From NCBI GenBank assembly GCA_030598305.1, contig JAUVQC010000118.1, positions 1 to 5,145 of the forward strand: 5,145 nt of DNA. Direction: 5' to 3'. Below are positions 1 through 5,145 of this stretch, piece by piece. Numbering within the stretch: the first letter of the stretch is position 1; each line of letters begins with the position of its first letter. The position numbers and the translations under genes were made by a program. The notes beneath the pieces are model-generated. The model did not search any database and was not told the DNA's origin. It saw nothing but the letters and a program-made list of their open reading frames with translations. This stretch comes from Actinomycetes bacterium (GTDB taxonomy: Bacteria > Actinomycetota > Acidimicrobiia > UBA5794).

Positions 1-19
1 CGTGACCCCGGTTGTATGC

Positions 20-64
20 GGTAGTGATCCATTGGTGCTCCGATCTCCCACGCGGGACACTACC
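20..64. repeat. Inverted repeat upstream of rpe
   Basis: GGTAGTG at 20-26 is the exact reverse complement of CACTACC at 58-64. A small inner hairpin, TCCC (46-49) with loop ACGC and GGGA (54-57), abuts the right arm. No T-run follows, so it does not look like a standard intrinsic terminator. It ends five bases before the candidate -10 box of rpe, so it could be an operator or the remains of an upstream gene's terminator. Seven-base arms with a 31-base gap can arise by chance. Confidence 0.3.
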
Positions 65-68
65 CCCT

Positions 69-74
69 TACAAT
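69..74 (+). promoter_or_regulatory. Candidate -10 box of rpe (leaderless transcript)
   Basis: TACAAT matches the sigma-70/SigA -10 consensus TATAAT at five of six positions. With normal spacing the transcript would start at about 81-83, on or within two bases of the rpe ATG at 83. No Shine-Dalgarno sequence precedes that ATG, which fits a leaderless mRNA, a common arrangement in actinobacteria. No convincing -35 hexamer sits 16-18 bases upstream, which is tolerated by many actinobacterial promoters. Confidence 0.5.
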
Positions 75-82
75 CGCCCAGA

Positions 83-748
83 ATGAATACAGCACCACGT
101 ATCGCCCCATCGATCCTCGCCGCCGACTTTGCGCACCTTGCCGCTGACATCGAAAGGGTCAGTGAACACATTGATCTGCTCCACGTTGACGTCATGGATG
201 GCCACTTCGTACCAAACATCTCCGTCGGCCCCCCTGTGATCGCATCACTTGCGGCGGCCACCGACCTGTATCTCGACTGCCATCTCATGATCACCGATCC
301 CCTCACGTATCTCGAGCCGATGAAGTCAGCGGGCGCGCACGGGGTGACCGTCCACATCGAGGCAGTCCCCGATCCAACAGCGGTATTCGCCGAAGCAGAA
401 CGTGTCGGACTCGATATCGGCCTTGTGATCAATCCGCCAACACCGGTTTCGGCGATCGAACCGTACCTTGACCGCGCAAATATGGTGGTCGTGATGAGCG
501 TGCATCCGGGATTCGGCGGACAATCGTTCATCAAAGCGTCGCTCCCCAAGATCGAACACCTCAGAGAATCGATTGATTCACGTGGACTGTCGACCGATAT
601 AGAGGTCGACGGGGGTATCGACCTCCGTACGGTCGGACCGGCAAGAGACGCCGGTGCCAACGTGTTCGTTGCCGGAACGTCCGTGTTCCGAGCCGACGAC
701 CCCGTTGCGGCCGTGGAAGAAATGCGTACGATCCTCAACCGGGGGTGA
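83..748 (+). CDS. rpe: Ribulose-phosphate 3-epimerase
   Basis: Cytosolic enzyme of the pentose phosphate and Calvin pathways that interconverts D-ribulose 5-phosphate and D-xylulose 5-phosphate. The 221-residue product has the full length and the order of motifs of this TIM-barrel family: IAPSILAADF near residue 7, LHVDVMDGHFVPN at 33-45, HLMI at 67-70, VHPGFGGQ at 140-147, EVDGGI at 174-179 and VAGTSVF at 196-202. The expected metal ligands His34, Asp36, His67 and Asp176 are present, Asp36 and Asp176 being the acid/base pair. The frame stays open to a GTG at position 2, but the extra 27 residues do not resemble the family, so ATG 83 is chosen. That ATG has no ribosome binding site and lies just after a -10-like TACAAT, suggesting leaderless translation. 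It ends one base before the response regulator gene and is probably co-transcribed with it. Its product interconversion touches ribulose 5-phosphate, a riboflavin precursor. Confidence 0.96.
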   Translation: MNTAPRIAPSILAADFAHLAADIERVSEHIDLLHVDVMDGHFVPNISVGPPVIASLAAATDLYLDCHLMITDPLTYLEPMKSAGAHGVTVHIEAVPDPTAVFAEAERVGLDIGLVINPPTPVSAIEPYLDRANMVVVMSVHPGFGGQSFIKASLPKIEHLRESIDSRGLSTDIEVDGGIDLRTVGPARDAGANVFVAGTSVFRADDPVAAVEEMRTILNRG

Positions 749-749
749 C

Positions 750-1676
750 ATGACCGAACGGATCCTCGTCGTCGATGATGACCCGGATATCCTGCAGTTT
801 GTGCAGATGAACCTCGAGCTTGACGGCTTCGAGGTCGATCTTGCTGGTGGAGGCAGAGAGGCGCTGGAGAAAGCTGCTGCTTCGCCTCCTGATCTCATGC
901 TGCTGGACGTGATGATGCCGGAGATCGATGGGCTCACGGTGCTGCGACGGATGCGCTCGGAGCCAGCAACCGCCAACATCCCTGTCATCGTGCTCACTGC
1001 GAGAAGCCTCGCCGAGGACCGCGTGAAAGGTCTTGATCTTGGGGCTGACGACTACATCACGAAGCCCTTTGACCTTGAGGAACTGATCGCACGCATCAGG
1101 ACCGTTCTGCGACGGAGTCAGCAGATGCGTGACTTGTCGCCGCTCACCGGGTTGCCAGGGAATTTTCAGATCGCAAGCGAGTTGGAACGCAGAATCGAAC
1201 GCGGTAAGGAATTCGCGCTGGTGCACGCCGACCTCGACAACTTCAAGGCGTTCAACGACCACTACGGGTTCTTGCGGGGTGACGCAGTGATCAAATTCAC
1301 AGCGAAGATCCTTACCGACGCGGCCACAGCGGCTGCAGACGACGACGCGTTCGTTGGACATGTTGGCGGTGATGACTTTGTGGCAGTGGTCAACGATCAC
1401 AACGCTGAGCCGTTCTGTCAGCATGTCGTTGACCACTTCGATGACGGGATCCTCGACTTCTATGACACAGCGGACGCACTCCAGGGCTATATCGAGGTGA
1501 CGGACCGAAGGGGAGAGCGACACGCCTTCCCTGTGTGTTCGCTCTCGATGGGTGTTGCCGCGACCACCCGAAAAGCCATTGCAACTGAGTGGGAAGCATC
1601 CTCGGTAGCTTCTGAGATGAAGGAAGTCGCCAAGCGGACATCAGGGACCAACTACCAGATCGACCGGCGTACCTGA
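750..1676 (+). CDS. Response regulator with receiver and GGDEF-type (GGDDF) domains
   Basis: Predicted cytosolic two-component response regulator of 308 residues. Residues 1-122 form a receiver domain with the complete phosphorylation site: Asp9, Asp10, phospho-acceptor Asp53 in LLDVMMPEIDG, Thr83, and Lys105 in TKPF. Residues about 128-305 form a GGDEF-type domain starting at SPLTGLPGN (130-138), with DLDNFKAFNDHYGFLRGD at 161-178 and the signature GGDDF at 206-210 instead of GGDEF or GGEEF. No RxxD inhibitory site is seen at the usual place just before the signature. There is no DNA-binding domain, so output is either c-di-GMP synthesis or, if the Glu-to-Asp change abolishes catalysis, nucleotide or protein binding. 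From memory, proteins combining PLTGLPGN with GGDDF form a recurring subfamily, so the change is probably not a recent decay. ATG 750 follows GGGGGTG (741-747), a near match to the Shine-Dalgarno consensus inside the end of rpe. No partner kinase gene lies in the window. Confidence 0.88.
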   Translation: MTERILVVDDDPDILQFVQMNLELDGFEVDLAGGGREALEKAAASPPDLMLLDVMMPEIDGLTVLRRMRSEPATANIPVIVLTARSLAEDRVKGLDLGADDYITKPFDLEELIARIRTVLRRSQQMRDLSPLTGLPGNFQIASELERRIERGKEFALVHADLDNFKAFNDHYGFLRGDAVIKFTAKILTDAATAAADDDAFVGHVGGDDFVAVVNDHNAEPFCQHVVDHFDDGILDFYDTADALQGYIEVTDRRGERHAFPVCSLSMGVAATTRKAIATEWEASSVASEMKEVAKRTSGTNYQIDRRT

Positions 1677-1708
1677 CACAGCACACCGCTACGAGGCGCT
1701 GACTCATC

Positions 1709-1735
1709 TGGACCCCACACTTCGCGAACTATATT
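1709..1735 (+). promoter_or_regulatory. Weak candidate promoter, distal
   Basis: TATATT at 1730-1735 matches the -10 consensus at five of six positions. A loose -35-like TGGACC lies at 1709-1714 with a 15-base spacer, shorter than ideal. If used, it would give a leader of about 130 bases before the FMN aptamer, containing the inverted repeat at 1777-1814. It competes with the proximal candidate at 1832-1860. Confidence 0.25.
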
Positions 1736-1776
1736 GCCGGACGTCGAACCAGAGCACACCGAGTGAGAAGCCCGAA

Positions 1777-1814
1777 GCCTCAGCCGTTCACTACGGACCG
1801 CGGCCAGCTGAGGC
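1777..1814. repeat. 8-bp inverted repeat (possible hairpin)
   Basis: GCCTCAGC at 1777-1784 is the exact reverse complement of GCTGAGGC at 1807-1814, separated by 22 bases that are themselves GC-rich (a CCG/CGG pair and CCGCGG). There is no T-run downstream, so a classical intrinsic terminator is unlikely. It could be an unusual terminator for the rpe-regulator unit, an RNA stem in a long leader, or a protein binding site. Confidence 0.4.
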
Positions 1815-1824
1815 ACATCATGTG
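1814..1824. promoter_or_regulatory. Small palindrome, possible operator
   Basis: CACAT-C-ATGTG is a perfect 5-base palindrome around one central base. It directly adjoins the inverted repeat and ends seven bases before the proximal -35-like box at 1832. Its position would suit a regulator site, but it is short and no cognate regulator is seen in the window. Confidence 0.2.
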
Positions 1825-1831
1825 TATGGCT

Positions 1832-1860
1832 TTGGCGTAAAGCGGCGGCCCGACTACCTT
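1832..1860 (+). promoter_or_regulatory. Candidate promoter of the rib operon, proximal
   Basis: TTGGCG at 1832-1837 (four of six against TTGACA) lies 17 bases before TACCTT at 1855-1860, which fits the relaxed actinobacterial TANNNT -10 pattern. Initiation would fall near 1866-1868, only a few bases before the first stem of the FMN riboswitch at 1872. Spacing and position are good, while the hexamers themselves are weak. Confidence 0.4.
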
Positions 1861-1871
1861 CCTGTTACATA

Positions 1872-1989
1872 CCTCTTTCAGGGCAGGGTGCAATTCCCGA
1901 CCGGCGGTGAGAGCCCGCGACCCCCAGTTCTGGGGCTGATCCGGTGGAACTCCGGGGCCGACGGTGAGAGTCCGGATGGGAGAAAGGGG
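1872..1989 (+). promoter_or_regulatory. FMN riboswitch (RFN element)
   Basis: The conserved aptamer core is present: AGGGCAGGGTGCAATTCCC (1880-1898), GACCGGCGGTGAGAGCCCGC (1899-1918), CCGACGGTGAGAGTCCGGAT (1958-1977) and GGGAGAAAGG (1978-1987). The closing stem P1 pairs CCTCTTTC (1872-1879) with GAAAGGGG (1982-1989), eight pairs including one G-U. A variable stem CCCCA/TGGGG with a four-base loop occupies 1922-1935. RFN elements bind flavin mononucleotide and repress riboflavin genes. Here the aptamer sits directly before ribD. The 3' strand of P1 is also the only good ribosome binding site, and no separate terminator or anti-terminator follows. Control is therefore most likely translational, by direct burial of that site. 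Confidence 0.96.
1983..1989 (+). promoter_or_regulatory. Ribosome binding site of ribD inside riboswitch P1
   Basis: AAAGGGG lies seven bases before ATG 1997 and is the only purine-rich stretch near the start. All of it is part of the 3' strand of P1 of the FMN aptamer, so ligand-stabilised P1 would hide it. This site decides the ribD start. Confidence 0.65.
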
Positions 1990-1996
1990 ACGCTTG

Positions 1997-3043
1997 ATGC
2001 GTCGCGTTGGAGACAACTCAGTCGCCAGCACGAGCGTGGACAAGTTGATGCGCCTGGCGCTCGAGGCAACTCGGGCAACATTTCCGCATCCGAATCCGCG
2101 TGTCGGTGCTGTGCTCACCTCGCCAGATGGCGCCATCCTCTCCGTTACTGCCCATCACCGAGCCGGTGCTGCCCACGCCGAAGTGCTCGCGCTCGATGCC
2201 GTTGCGGACGCCGCTGGTGGGACGCTCCACGTCACCCTTGAACCGTGCAACCACGATGGGCGAACCCCGCCCTGCACCGATGCCATCATCGAGGCCGGCA
2301 TCGACAAAGTGTTCGTCGGGGTGACCGACCCGGATGAGCGAGTAGCGGGTTCCGGAATCGAACGCCTCCGAGAGGCAGGCATCGAGGTGATCACTGGAGC
2401 GCTCGTCGACGAGATCATCGCGAATGACCCCGGCTACTACCACCACCGCACCACCGGCCTGCCCTTGGTCACGCTCAAGCTCGCCGCCACACTCGATGGT
2501 CAGGTCGGCGCTGCAGACGGAACATCGAAGTGGATCACCTCGCCAGAATCACGCGAGGACGCACACAGGCTGCGAGGCGCGAACGACGTGGTGATCGTCG
2601 GTGTCGGCACGATCATCGCGGATGATCCTCTACTCGACGTACGTCTCGACGGATACGTCGGCCCACAACCCCGACCCGTGATCATGGCAGGCGCGAGGAG
2701 TATTCCGCCAGATCGGAGAGTCCTCAACCGCGATCCGATCGTCTATCGCCCGCAGGGATCGCCGACCGTTGATCCGGTGACAGTGTTGAAGGACCTCGGA
2801 ACGCGCGGCTATGTGTCCGCCATGGTCGAAGGCGGCCCAACCATTGCCGCGGCCTTCCTCAACGCCGGTCTCGTCGACAGGCTCGTCTGGTACACCGCGG
2901 CGAAGCTCGCCTCTGGCCGCGGTACCCCCGCAGTGGCCGGAGTTTTCGAGACCATGGCCGACATCACGACGATCGACATCACAGACGTTGATCGGGTGGG
3001 TCCCGACATCAGGATCACGGCAACCATCACCAAGGAGCGATGA
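1997..3043 (+). CDS. ribD: Bifunctional diaminohydroxyphosphoribosylaminopyrimidine deaminase / 5-amino-6-(5-phosphoribosylamino)uracil reductase
   Basis: Performs the second and third steps of riboflavin synthesis: deamination of the pyrimidine made from GTP, then NADPH-dependent reduction of the ribosyl side chain. The 348-residue length is normal. The N-terminal deaminase has HPNPRVGAV (31-39), the zinc/catalytic HAE (60-62) and EPCNHDGRTPPC (82-93), giving zinc ligands His60, Cys84 and Cys93 with Glu62 as proton shuttle. The reductase begins near residue 156 with LKLAATLDG (160-168), SKWIT (177-181), VGVGTIIADDPLL (201-213) and a late VEGGPTIAAAFL. ATG 1997 is preferred because it has the AAAGGGG site at good spacing. 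GTG 2036 and ATG 2048 lack one, and earlier in-frame starts lie within the riboswitch. The segment before HAE (ILSVTAHHRAGA) lacks the glycines usual there, a mild oddity. It is first in the operon and controlled by the FMN riboswitch. Its stop overlaps the ribE start. Confidence 0.95.
   Translation: MRRVGDNSVASTSVDKLMRLALEATRATFPHPNPRVGAVLTSPDGAILSVTAHHRAGAAHAEVLALDAVADAAGGTLHVTLEPCNHDGRTPPCTDAIIEAGIDKVFVGVTDPDERVAGSGIERLREAGIEVITGALVDEIIANDPGYYHHRTTGLPLVTLKLAATLDGQVGAADGTSKWITSPESREDAHRLRGANDVVIVGVGTIIADDPLLDVRLDGYVGPQPRPVIMAGARSIPPDRRVLNRDPIVYRPQGSPTVDPVTVLKDLGTRGYVSAMVEGGPTIAAAFLNAGLVDRLVWYTAAKLASGRGTPAVAGVFETMADITTIDITDVDRVGPDIRITATITKER
3032..3037 (+). promoter_or_regulatory. Ribosome binding site of ribE
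   Basis: AAGGAG lies inside the last codons of ribD. Two ATG codons follow, at 3040 and 3043, with spacers of two and five bases. The spacing favours ATG 3043, which also gives the MFTGIV start typical of riboflavin synthase. Confidence 0.75.
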
Positions 3044-3651
3044 TGTTCACCGGCATCGTCACGGAACTCGGAACCGTCAAGTCCGTTGTCCGGATCGAAG
3101 GGGCACGGCGGCTGACCGTCGAGGCACCTGACACGGCCAGCGGTGCTTCCATCGGCGACTCGATCGCGGTAAATGGCGTCTGCCTCACGGCGATAGATTT
3201 CACGAACTCAAGCTTCAGTGTCGAAGTCGTCGATGAATCGTTGGCACGATCCTCCCTTGGCTCACTCGCCGTTGGGGACGCCGTCAACCTGGAGCGTCCC
3301 ATGCTGGCCAACGGTCGTTTCGATGGACACATCGTCCAGGGTCACGTCGACGGTGTCGGCAGAGTCGTAGGCATCCAGCCTGAGGGCAGTGCGGCACGCT
3401 ATCGCATTGCCATCCCACGGGATCTGTCGCGATACGTGGTCGAAAAGGGTTCGATCACCGTCGATGGCACCAGCCTGACAATCACCGCCGTTTGTGACAT
3501 CGACGCCTCCGACGCCTGGTTTGAGATCGTGCTCATACCGCACACACTCGAGGTCACGGTGCTCGGTCGTGCCAAACAGGGCACGCAGGTCAACCTCGAG
3601 GTCGATGTCATAGCAAAATACCTGGAACGAATGGTGGGAACGCAACGATGA
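3043..3651 (+). CDS. ribE: Riboflavin synthase, alpha-type
   Basis: Catalyses the last step, dismutation of two 6,7-dimethyl-8-ribityllumazine molecules to riboflavin and the pyrimidinedione that returns to lumazine synthase. The 202-residue protein consists of two homologous lumazine-binding barrels, about residues 1-97 and 98-195. It shows MFTGIV (1-6), GDSIAVNGVCLTA (38-50), NLERP (82-86), the linking GHIVQGHVDG (95-104), KGSITVDGTSLT (135-146, the second-barrel counterpart of the first motif), IPHTLEVT (165-172) and a C-terminal helix VDVIAKYLERM (187-197) like the trimerisation helix of the family. All key motifs are intact. Start and stop are both shared with neighbours: TGATG with ribD and ATGA with ribBA, so translation is probably coupled. 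Naming follows the convention in which riboflavin synthase is ribE; some actinobacterial annotations call it ribC. Confidence 0.96.
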   Translation: MFTGIVTELGTVKSVVRIEGARRLTVEAPDTASGASIGDSIAVNGVCLTAIDFTNSSFSVEVVDESLARSSLGSLAVGDAVNLERPMLANGRFDGHIVQGHVDGVGRVVGIQPEGSAARYRIAIPRDLSRYVVEKGSITVDGTSLTITAVCDIDASDAWFEIVLIPHTLEVTVLGRAKQGTQVNLEVDVIAKYLERMVGTQR

Positions 3652-4883
3652 GACTCACACCGATAGAAGACGCCGTCGCGGCATTCAAACGCGGCGAGTT
3701 CGTCGTTGTGGTGGACGACGAGGACAGAGAGAATGAAGGCGACCTGATCGTCGCGGCCGAAATGGTCACGGCTGACCAGATCGCGTTCATGGTTCGCCAC
3801 ACATCAGGACTCATCTGTCTCCCACTCACGCGGGCTCGTCTGGATGCCCTCGACATACCCATGATGGTTATGGAGAACACAGACGCCCACCAGACGGCTT
3901 TCACGATCTCGATCGACTATGCGCCGGGCACGACGACGGGTATCTCGGCAGCTGACCGTGCCAAGACGATCCGTGCAGCCGTCGACCCGACGTCCAAACC
4001 CTCGGACTTCTCACGTCCGGGACACATCTTCCCTTTGCGTTACCACGAGGGCGGTGTACTCGTGCGCCCAGGACACACAGAGGCCTCGGTCGACCTCGCT
4101 CGCCTGTCGGGCCTGTATCCCGGCGGTGTGCTCTGTGAGCTCGTCAATGACGATGGAACCATGATGCGTGGTGAGGAGCTAGAGGCGTTCGCAACTGAGT
4201 ACGGCCTCGTGATGATCTCGATCGAAGACCTCGTTGCCTATCGCTGGCGTACCGAGGCACTGGTCGCGAGGGAGGCGTCGGCCGCCCTACCCACTAGGTA
4301 CGGAACATTTGAGATCATCGGATATCGGTCCTCGACCGATGACAGCCAGCACGTGGCGTTGGTGATGGGCGATGTGGTTGGCAAGGTCGATGTACTCACA
4401 CGCGTTCACTCGGTGTGTCTCACCGGTGACGTGTTCGGATCGCTCCGATGTGACTGCGGAACACAGCTCGACGAGGCGATGCGTCGTATCGCTGAGGAGG
4501 GCGAGGGAGTGATCGTGTATAACACGACACACGAGGGGAGGGGCATCGGCATCCTCAACAAGATCGCGGCCTACGATCTCCAGGAACAGGGCCTCGACAC
4601 CGTCGATGCAAACCGCAAGATCGGGCACTCAGATGATGCACGGCACTACGGAGTCGATGCCCAGATCCTCCATGACCTCAAGATCTCGAGTGTGCGGCTG
4701 CTCACGAACAATCCCGACAAAATAAAACAGCTCTGCCGATACGGCGTAGAAGTGATCGGAAGAGAGCCGCTCTGGGTGGGGGAGACACCTGAGAACCGCA
4801 GCTATCTCGACACAAAGACAACACGCATGGGGCATTACTCAGACACCAGAAGCCAGGAATCAGAGGTCAGCGATGCGGGTTGA
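3648..4883 (+). CDS. ribBA: Bifunctional 3,4-dihydroxy-2-butanone 4-phosphate synthase / GTP cyclohydrolase II
   Basis: Fused 411-residue enzyme supplying both branches of riboflavin synthesis. Residues 1-200 are DHBP synthase, converting ribulose 5-phosphate to the four-carbon unit, with [10 protein letters not shown] (23-32), SGLICLPL (53-60), [10 protein letters not shown] (142-151) and CELVNDDGT (163-171). Residues about 204-396 are GTP cyclohydrolase II, opening GTP to the pyrimidine used by RibD. Zinc ligands are Cys257, Cys268 and Cys270 in [16 protein letters not shown], followed by HEGRGIGI (295-302), the expected catalytic Tyr309 and Arg332, RLLTNNPDK (350-358) and a final TRMGH. 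Some normally conserved positions differ: YNTTHEGRG where actinobacterial proteins usually have a Tyr-Leu/Met-Arg-Gly-His start, and RHYGVDAQ for the usual RDYG-GAQ. Since the metal and catalytic residues remain, activity is probably kept. A polar tail of about 15 residues follows the cyclohydrolase domain. ATG 3648 overlaps the ribE stop (ATGA), and the 3' end overlaps ribH by 11 bases. Confidence 0.95.
   Translation: MRLTPIEDAVAAFKRGEFVVVVDDEDRENEGDLIVAAEMVTADQIAFMVRHTSGLICLPLTRARLDALDIPMMVMENTDAHQTAFTISIDYAPGTTTGISAADRAKTIRAAVDPTSKPSDFSRPGHIFPLRYHEGGVLVRPGHTEASVDLARLSGLYPGGVLCELVNDDGTMMRGEELEAFATEYGLVMISIEDLVAYRWRTEALVAREASAALPTRYGTFEIIGYRSSTDDSQHVALVMGDVVGKVDVLTRVHSVCLTGDVFGSLRCDCGTQLDEAMRRIAEEGEGVIVYNTTHEGRGIGILNKIAAYDLQEQGLDTVDANRKIGHSDDARHYGVDAQILHDLKISSVRLLTNNPDKIKQLCRYGVEVIGREPLWVGETPENRSYLDTKTTRMGHYSDTRSQESEVSDAG
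4862..4866 (+). promoter_or_regulatory. Ribosome binding site of ribH
   Basis: AGAGG lies six bases before ATG 4873, inside the last codons of ribBA. It supports this start, which overlaps the ribBA stop region. Confidence 0.6.
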
Positions 4884-5145
4884 CCAACCATCGGGTGACG
4901 GTGTGAGCGCCGCGGGTCTGAGGATTGCTGTGGTGACCGCCATGTTCAATGAATCCATCACGTCCGGACTCAGGGCGGGGGCCATCGAGTTTCTCGAGGA
5001 AGCATCCGCCGATGAGATCCTCGTTGTAGACGCGCCGGGCGCGTTCGAATTGCCTCTGTTTGCACAGCAACTTGCAACGAGTGGCTACGACGCCGTTGTC
5101 TGCCTAGGTGCAGTGATCGAGGGCGACACGGACCACTACGAGCAC
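4873..5145 (+). CDS. ribH: 6,7-dimethyl-8-ribityllumazine synthase, partial (3' end beyond window)
   Basis: Condenses the RibD-derived pyrimidine with 3,4-dihydroxy-2-butanone 4-phosphate to give the lumazine substrate of RibE. In many bacteria it forms large icosahedral or pentameric shells. Ninety-one codons are present of a family usually near 150-160 residues, ending exactly at the window edge. After an N-terminal extension of about 15 residues come RIAVVTAMFNESIT (17-30, with the substrate-stacking Phe25), VDAPGAFELPLFAQQLA (52-68) and VCLGAVIEGDTDHYEH (76-91), which contains the presumed catalytic His88. ATG 4873 has the AGAGG site upstream and overlaps the end of ribBA by 11 bases in another frame, implying coupled translation. 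Nothing seen suggests it is broken. Confidence 0.93.
   Translation, partial: MRVDQPSGDGVSAAGLRIAVVTAMFNESITSGLRAGAIEFLEEASADEILVVDAPGAFELPLFAQQLATSGYDAVVCLGAVIEGDTDHYEH

Larger units (their letters stand above)
1677..1871 (+). other. Gene-free region upstream of the FMN riboswitch
   Basis: This stretch has no protein-like reading frame and no recognisable RNA gene. It holds two candidate promoters (1709-1735 and 1832-1860), an 8-bp inverted repeat (1777-1814), a short palindrome (1814-1824) and the 8-base palindrome TTCGCGAA (1721-1728). I see no intrinsic terminator with a T-run after the response regulator, so read-through from rpe into the rib operon cannot be excluded. Confidence 0.6.

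Noticed and set aside
2..82. Extended N-terminus of Rpe from GTG 2
   Set aside because: The extra 27 residues do not match the family, the GTG has no visible upstream context, and ATG 83 gives the standard length with a plausible leaderless promoter.
735..1523. Long open frame of 262 codons on the minus strand opposite the response regulator
   Set aside because: The + strand has a clear domain-bearing protein here. The antisense translation shows no family motif, and its openness is expected from GC-rich third positions.
1677..1720. Possible terminator after the response regulator (CAGC 1679-1682 with GCTG 1698-1701)
   Set aside because: The stem has only four pairs and no T-run follows, so chance is the better explanation.
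1721..1728. TTCGCGAA palindrome as an operator
   Set aside because: An eight-base self-complementary word is expected by chance in GC-rich DNA, and nothing else around it supports a binding site.
1922..1935. CCCCA/TGGGG hairpin as a terminator
   Set aside because: It sits at the place of the variable stem inside the FMN aptamer and lacks a T-run.
1964..1996. Earlier ribD starts (GTG 1964, ATG 1976, TTG 1994)
   Set aside because: GTG 1964 and ATG 1976 lie within the conserved riboswitch core. TTG 1994 directly precedes ATG 1997, which is a stronger start codon with better spacing from AAAGGGG.
1780..2136. Minus-strand open frame across the riboswitch
   Set aside because: It is the complement of a structured RNA and the start of ribD, and its translation resembles no protein family.
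1822..2241. Open frame on + strand running from the leader through the FMN riboswitch into ribD
   Set aside because: It crosses the conserved aptamer and then reads ribD in the wrong frame. It is Arg-, Pro- and Cys-rich without any motif.

Overview
The window reads as a chromosomal stretch from a moderately high-GC bacterium, most likely an actinobacterium (Actinomycetota). This rests on four things: GC-rich third codon positions, an rpe gene that appears to lack a leader, actinobacterial-looking variants in RibBA, and a gene order (rpe, then ribD, ribE, ribBA, ribH) that recalls the rpe-ribG-ribC-ribA2-ribH cluster of mycobacteria. A deep lineage such as Acidimicrobiia is a guess that the sequence cannot settle. 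All genes are on the + strand.

Positions 1-748 hold a possible promoter and operator-like inverted repeat, followed by rpe (ribulose-phosphate 3-epimerase, ATG at 83). One base after its stop, a 308-residue response regulator begins (750-1676). It has an intact phospho-receiver domain and a GGDEF-type domain whose signature is GGDDF, with no I-site visible at the usual place. The two genes look co-translated.

Positions 1677-1996 contain no gene. The first part (1677-1871) has two weak promoter candidates, an 8-bp inverted repeat and a small palindrome. The second part (1872-1989) is a clear FMN riboswitch (RFN element). The 3' strand of its closing stem P1 is the same stretch that should serve as the ribosome binding site of ribD. 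The simplest reading is translational control by direct burial of the site when FMN is bound.

Positions 1997-5145 are a tightly packed riboflavin operon. ribD encodes the pyrimidine deaminase/reductase and ribE the riboflavin synthase. ribBA encodes the fused DHBP synthase/GTP cyclohydrolase II, and ribH the lumazine synthase, which is cut by the window end after 91 codons. Junctions are TGATG, ATGA and an 11-base overlap, so translation is probably coupled along the operon. Together the four proteins cover the committed steps from GTP and ribulose 5-phosphate to riboflavin, except the separate dephosphorylation step. Rpe interconverts ribulose 5-phosphate, a precursor of the pathway, with xylulose 5-phosphate.

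I see no mobile element, CRISPR array, tRNA or rRNA, and no evidence for a wholly new system. The points most worth a second look are the response regulator placed between rpe and the rib operon, the P1/ribosome-binding-site overlap, the likely leaderless rpe transcript, and unusual residues in the cyclohydrolase half of RibBA.
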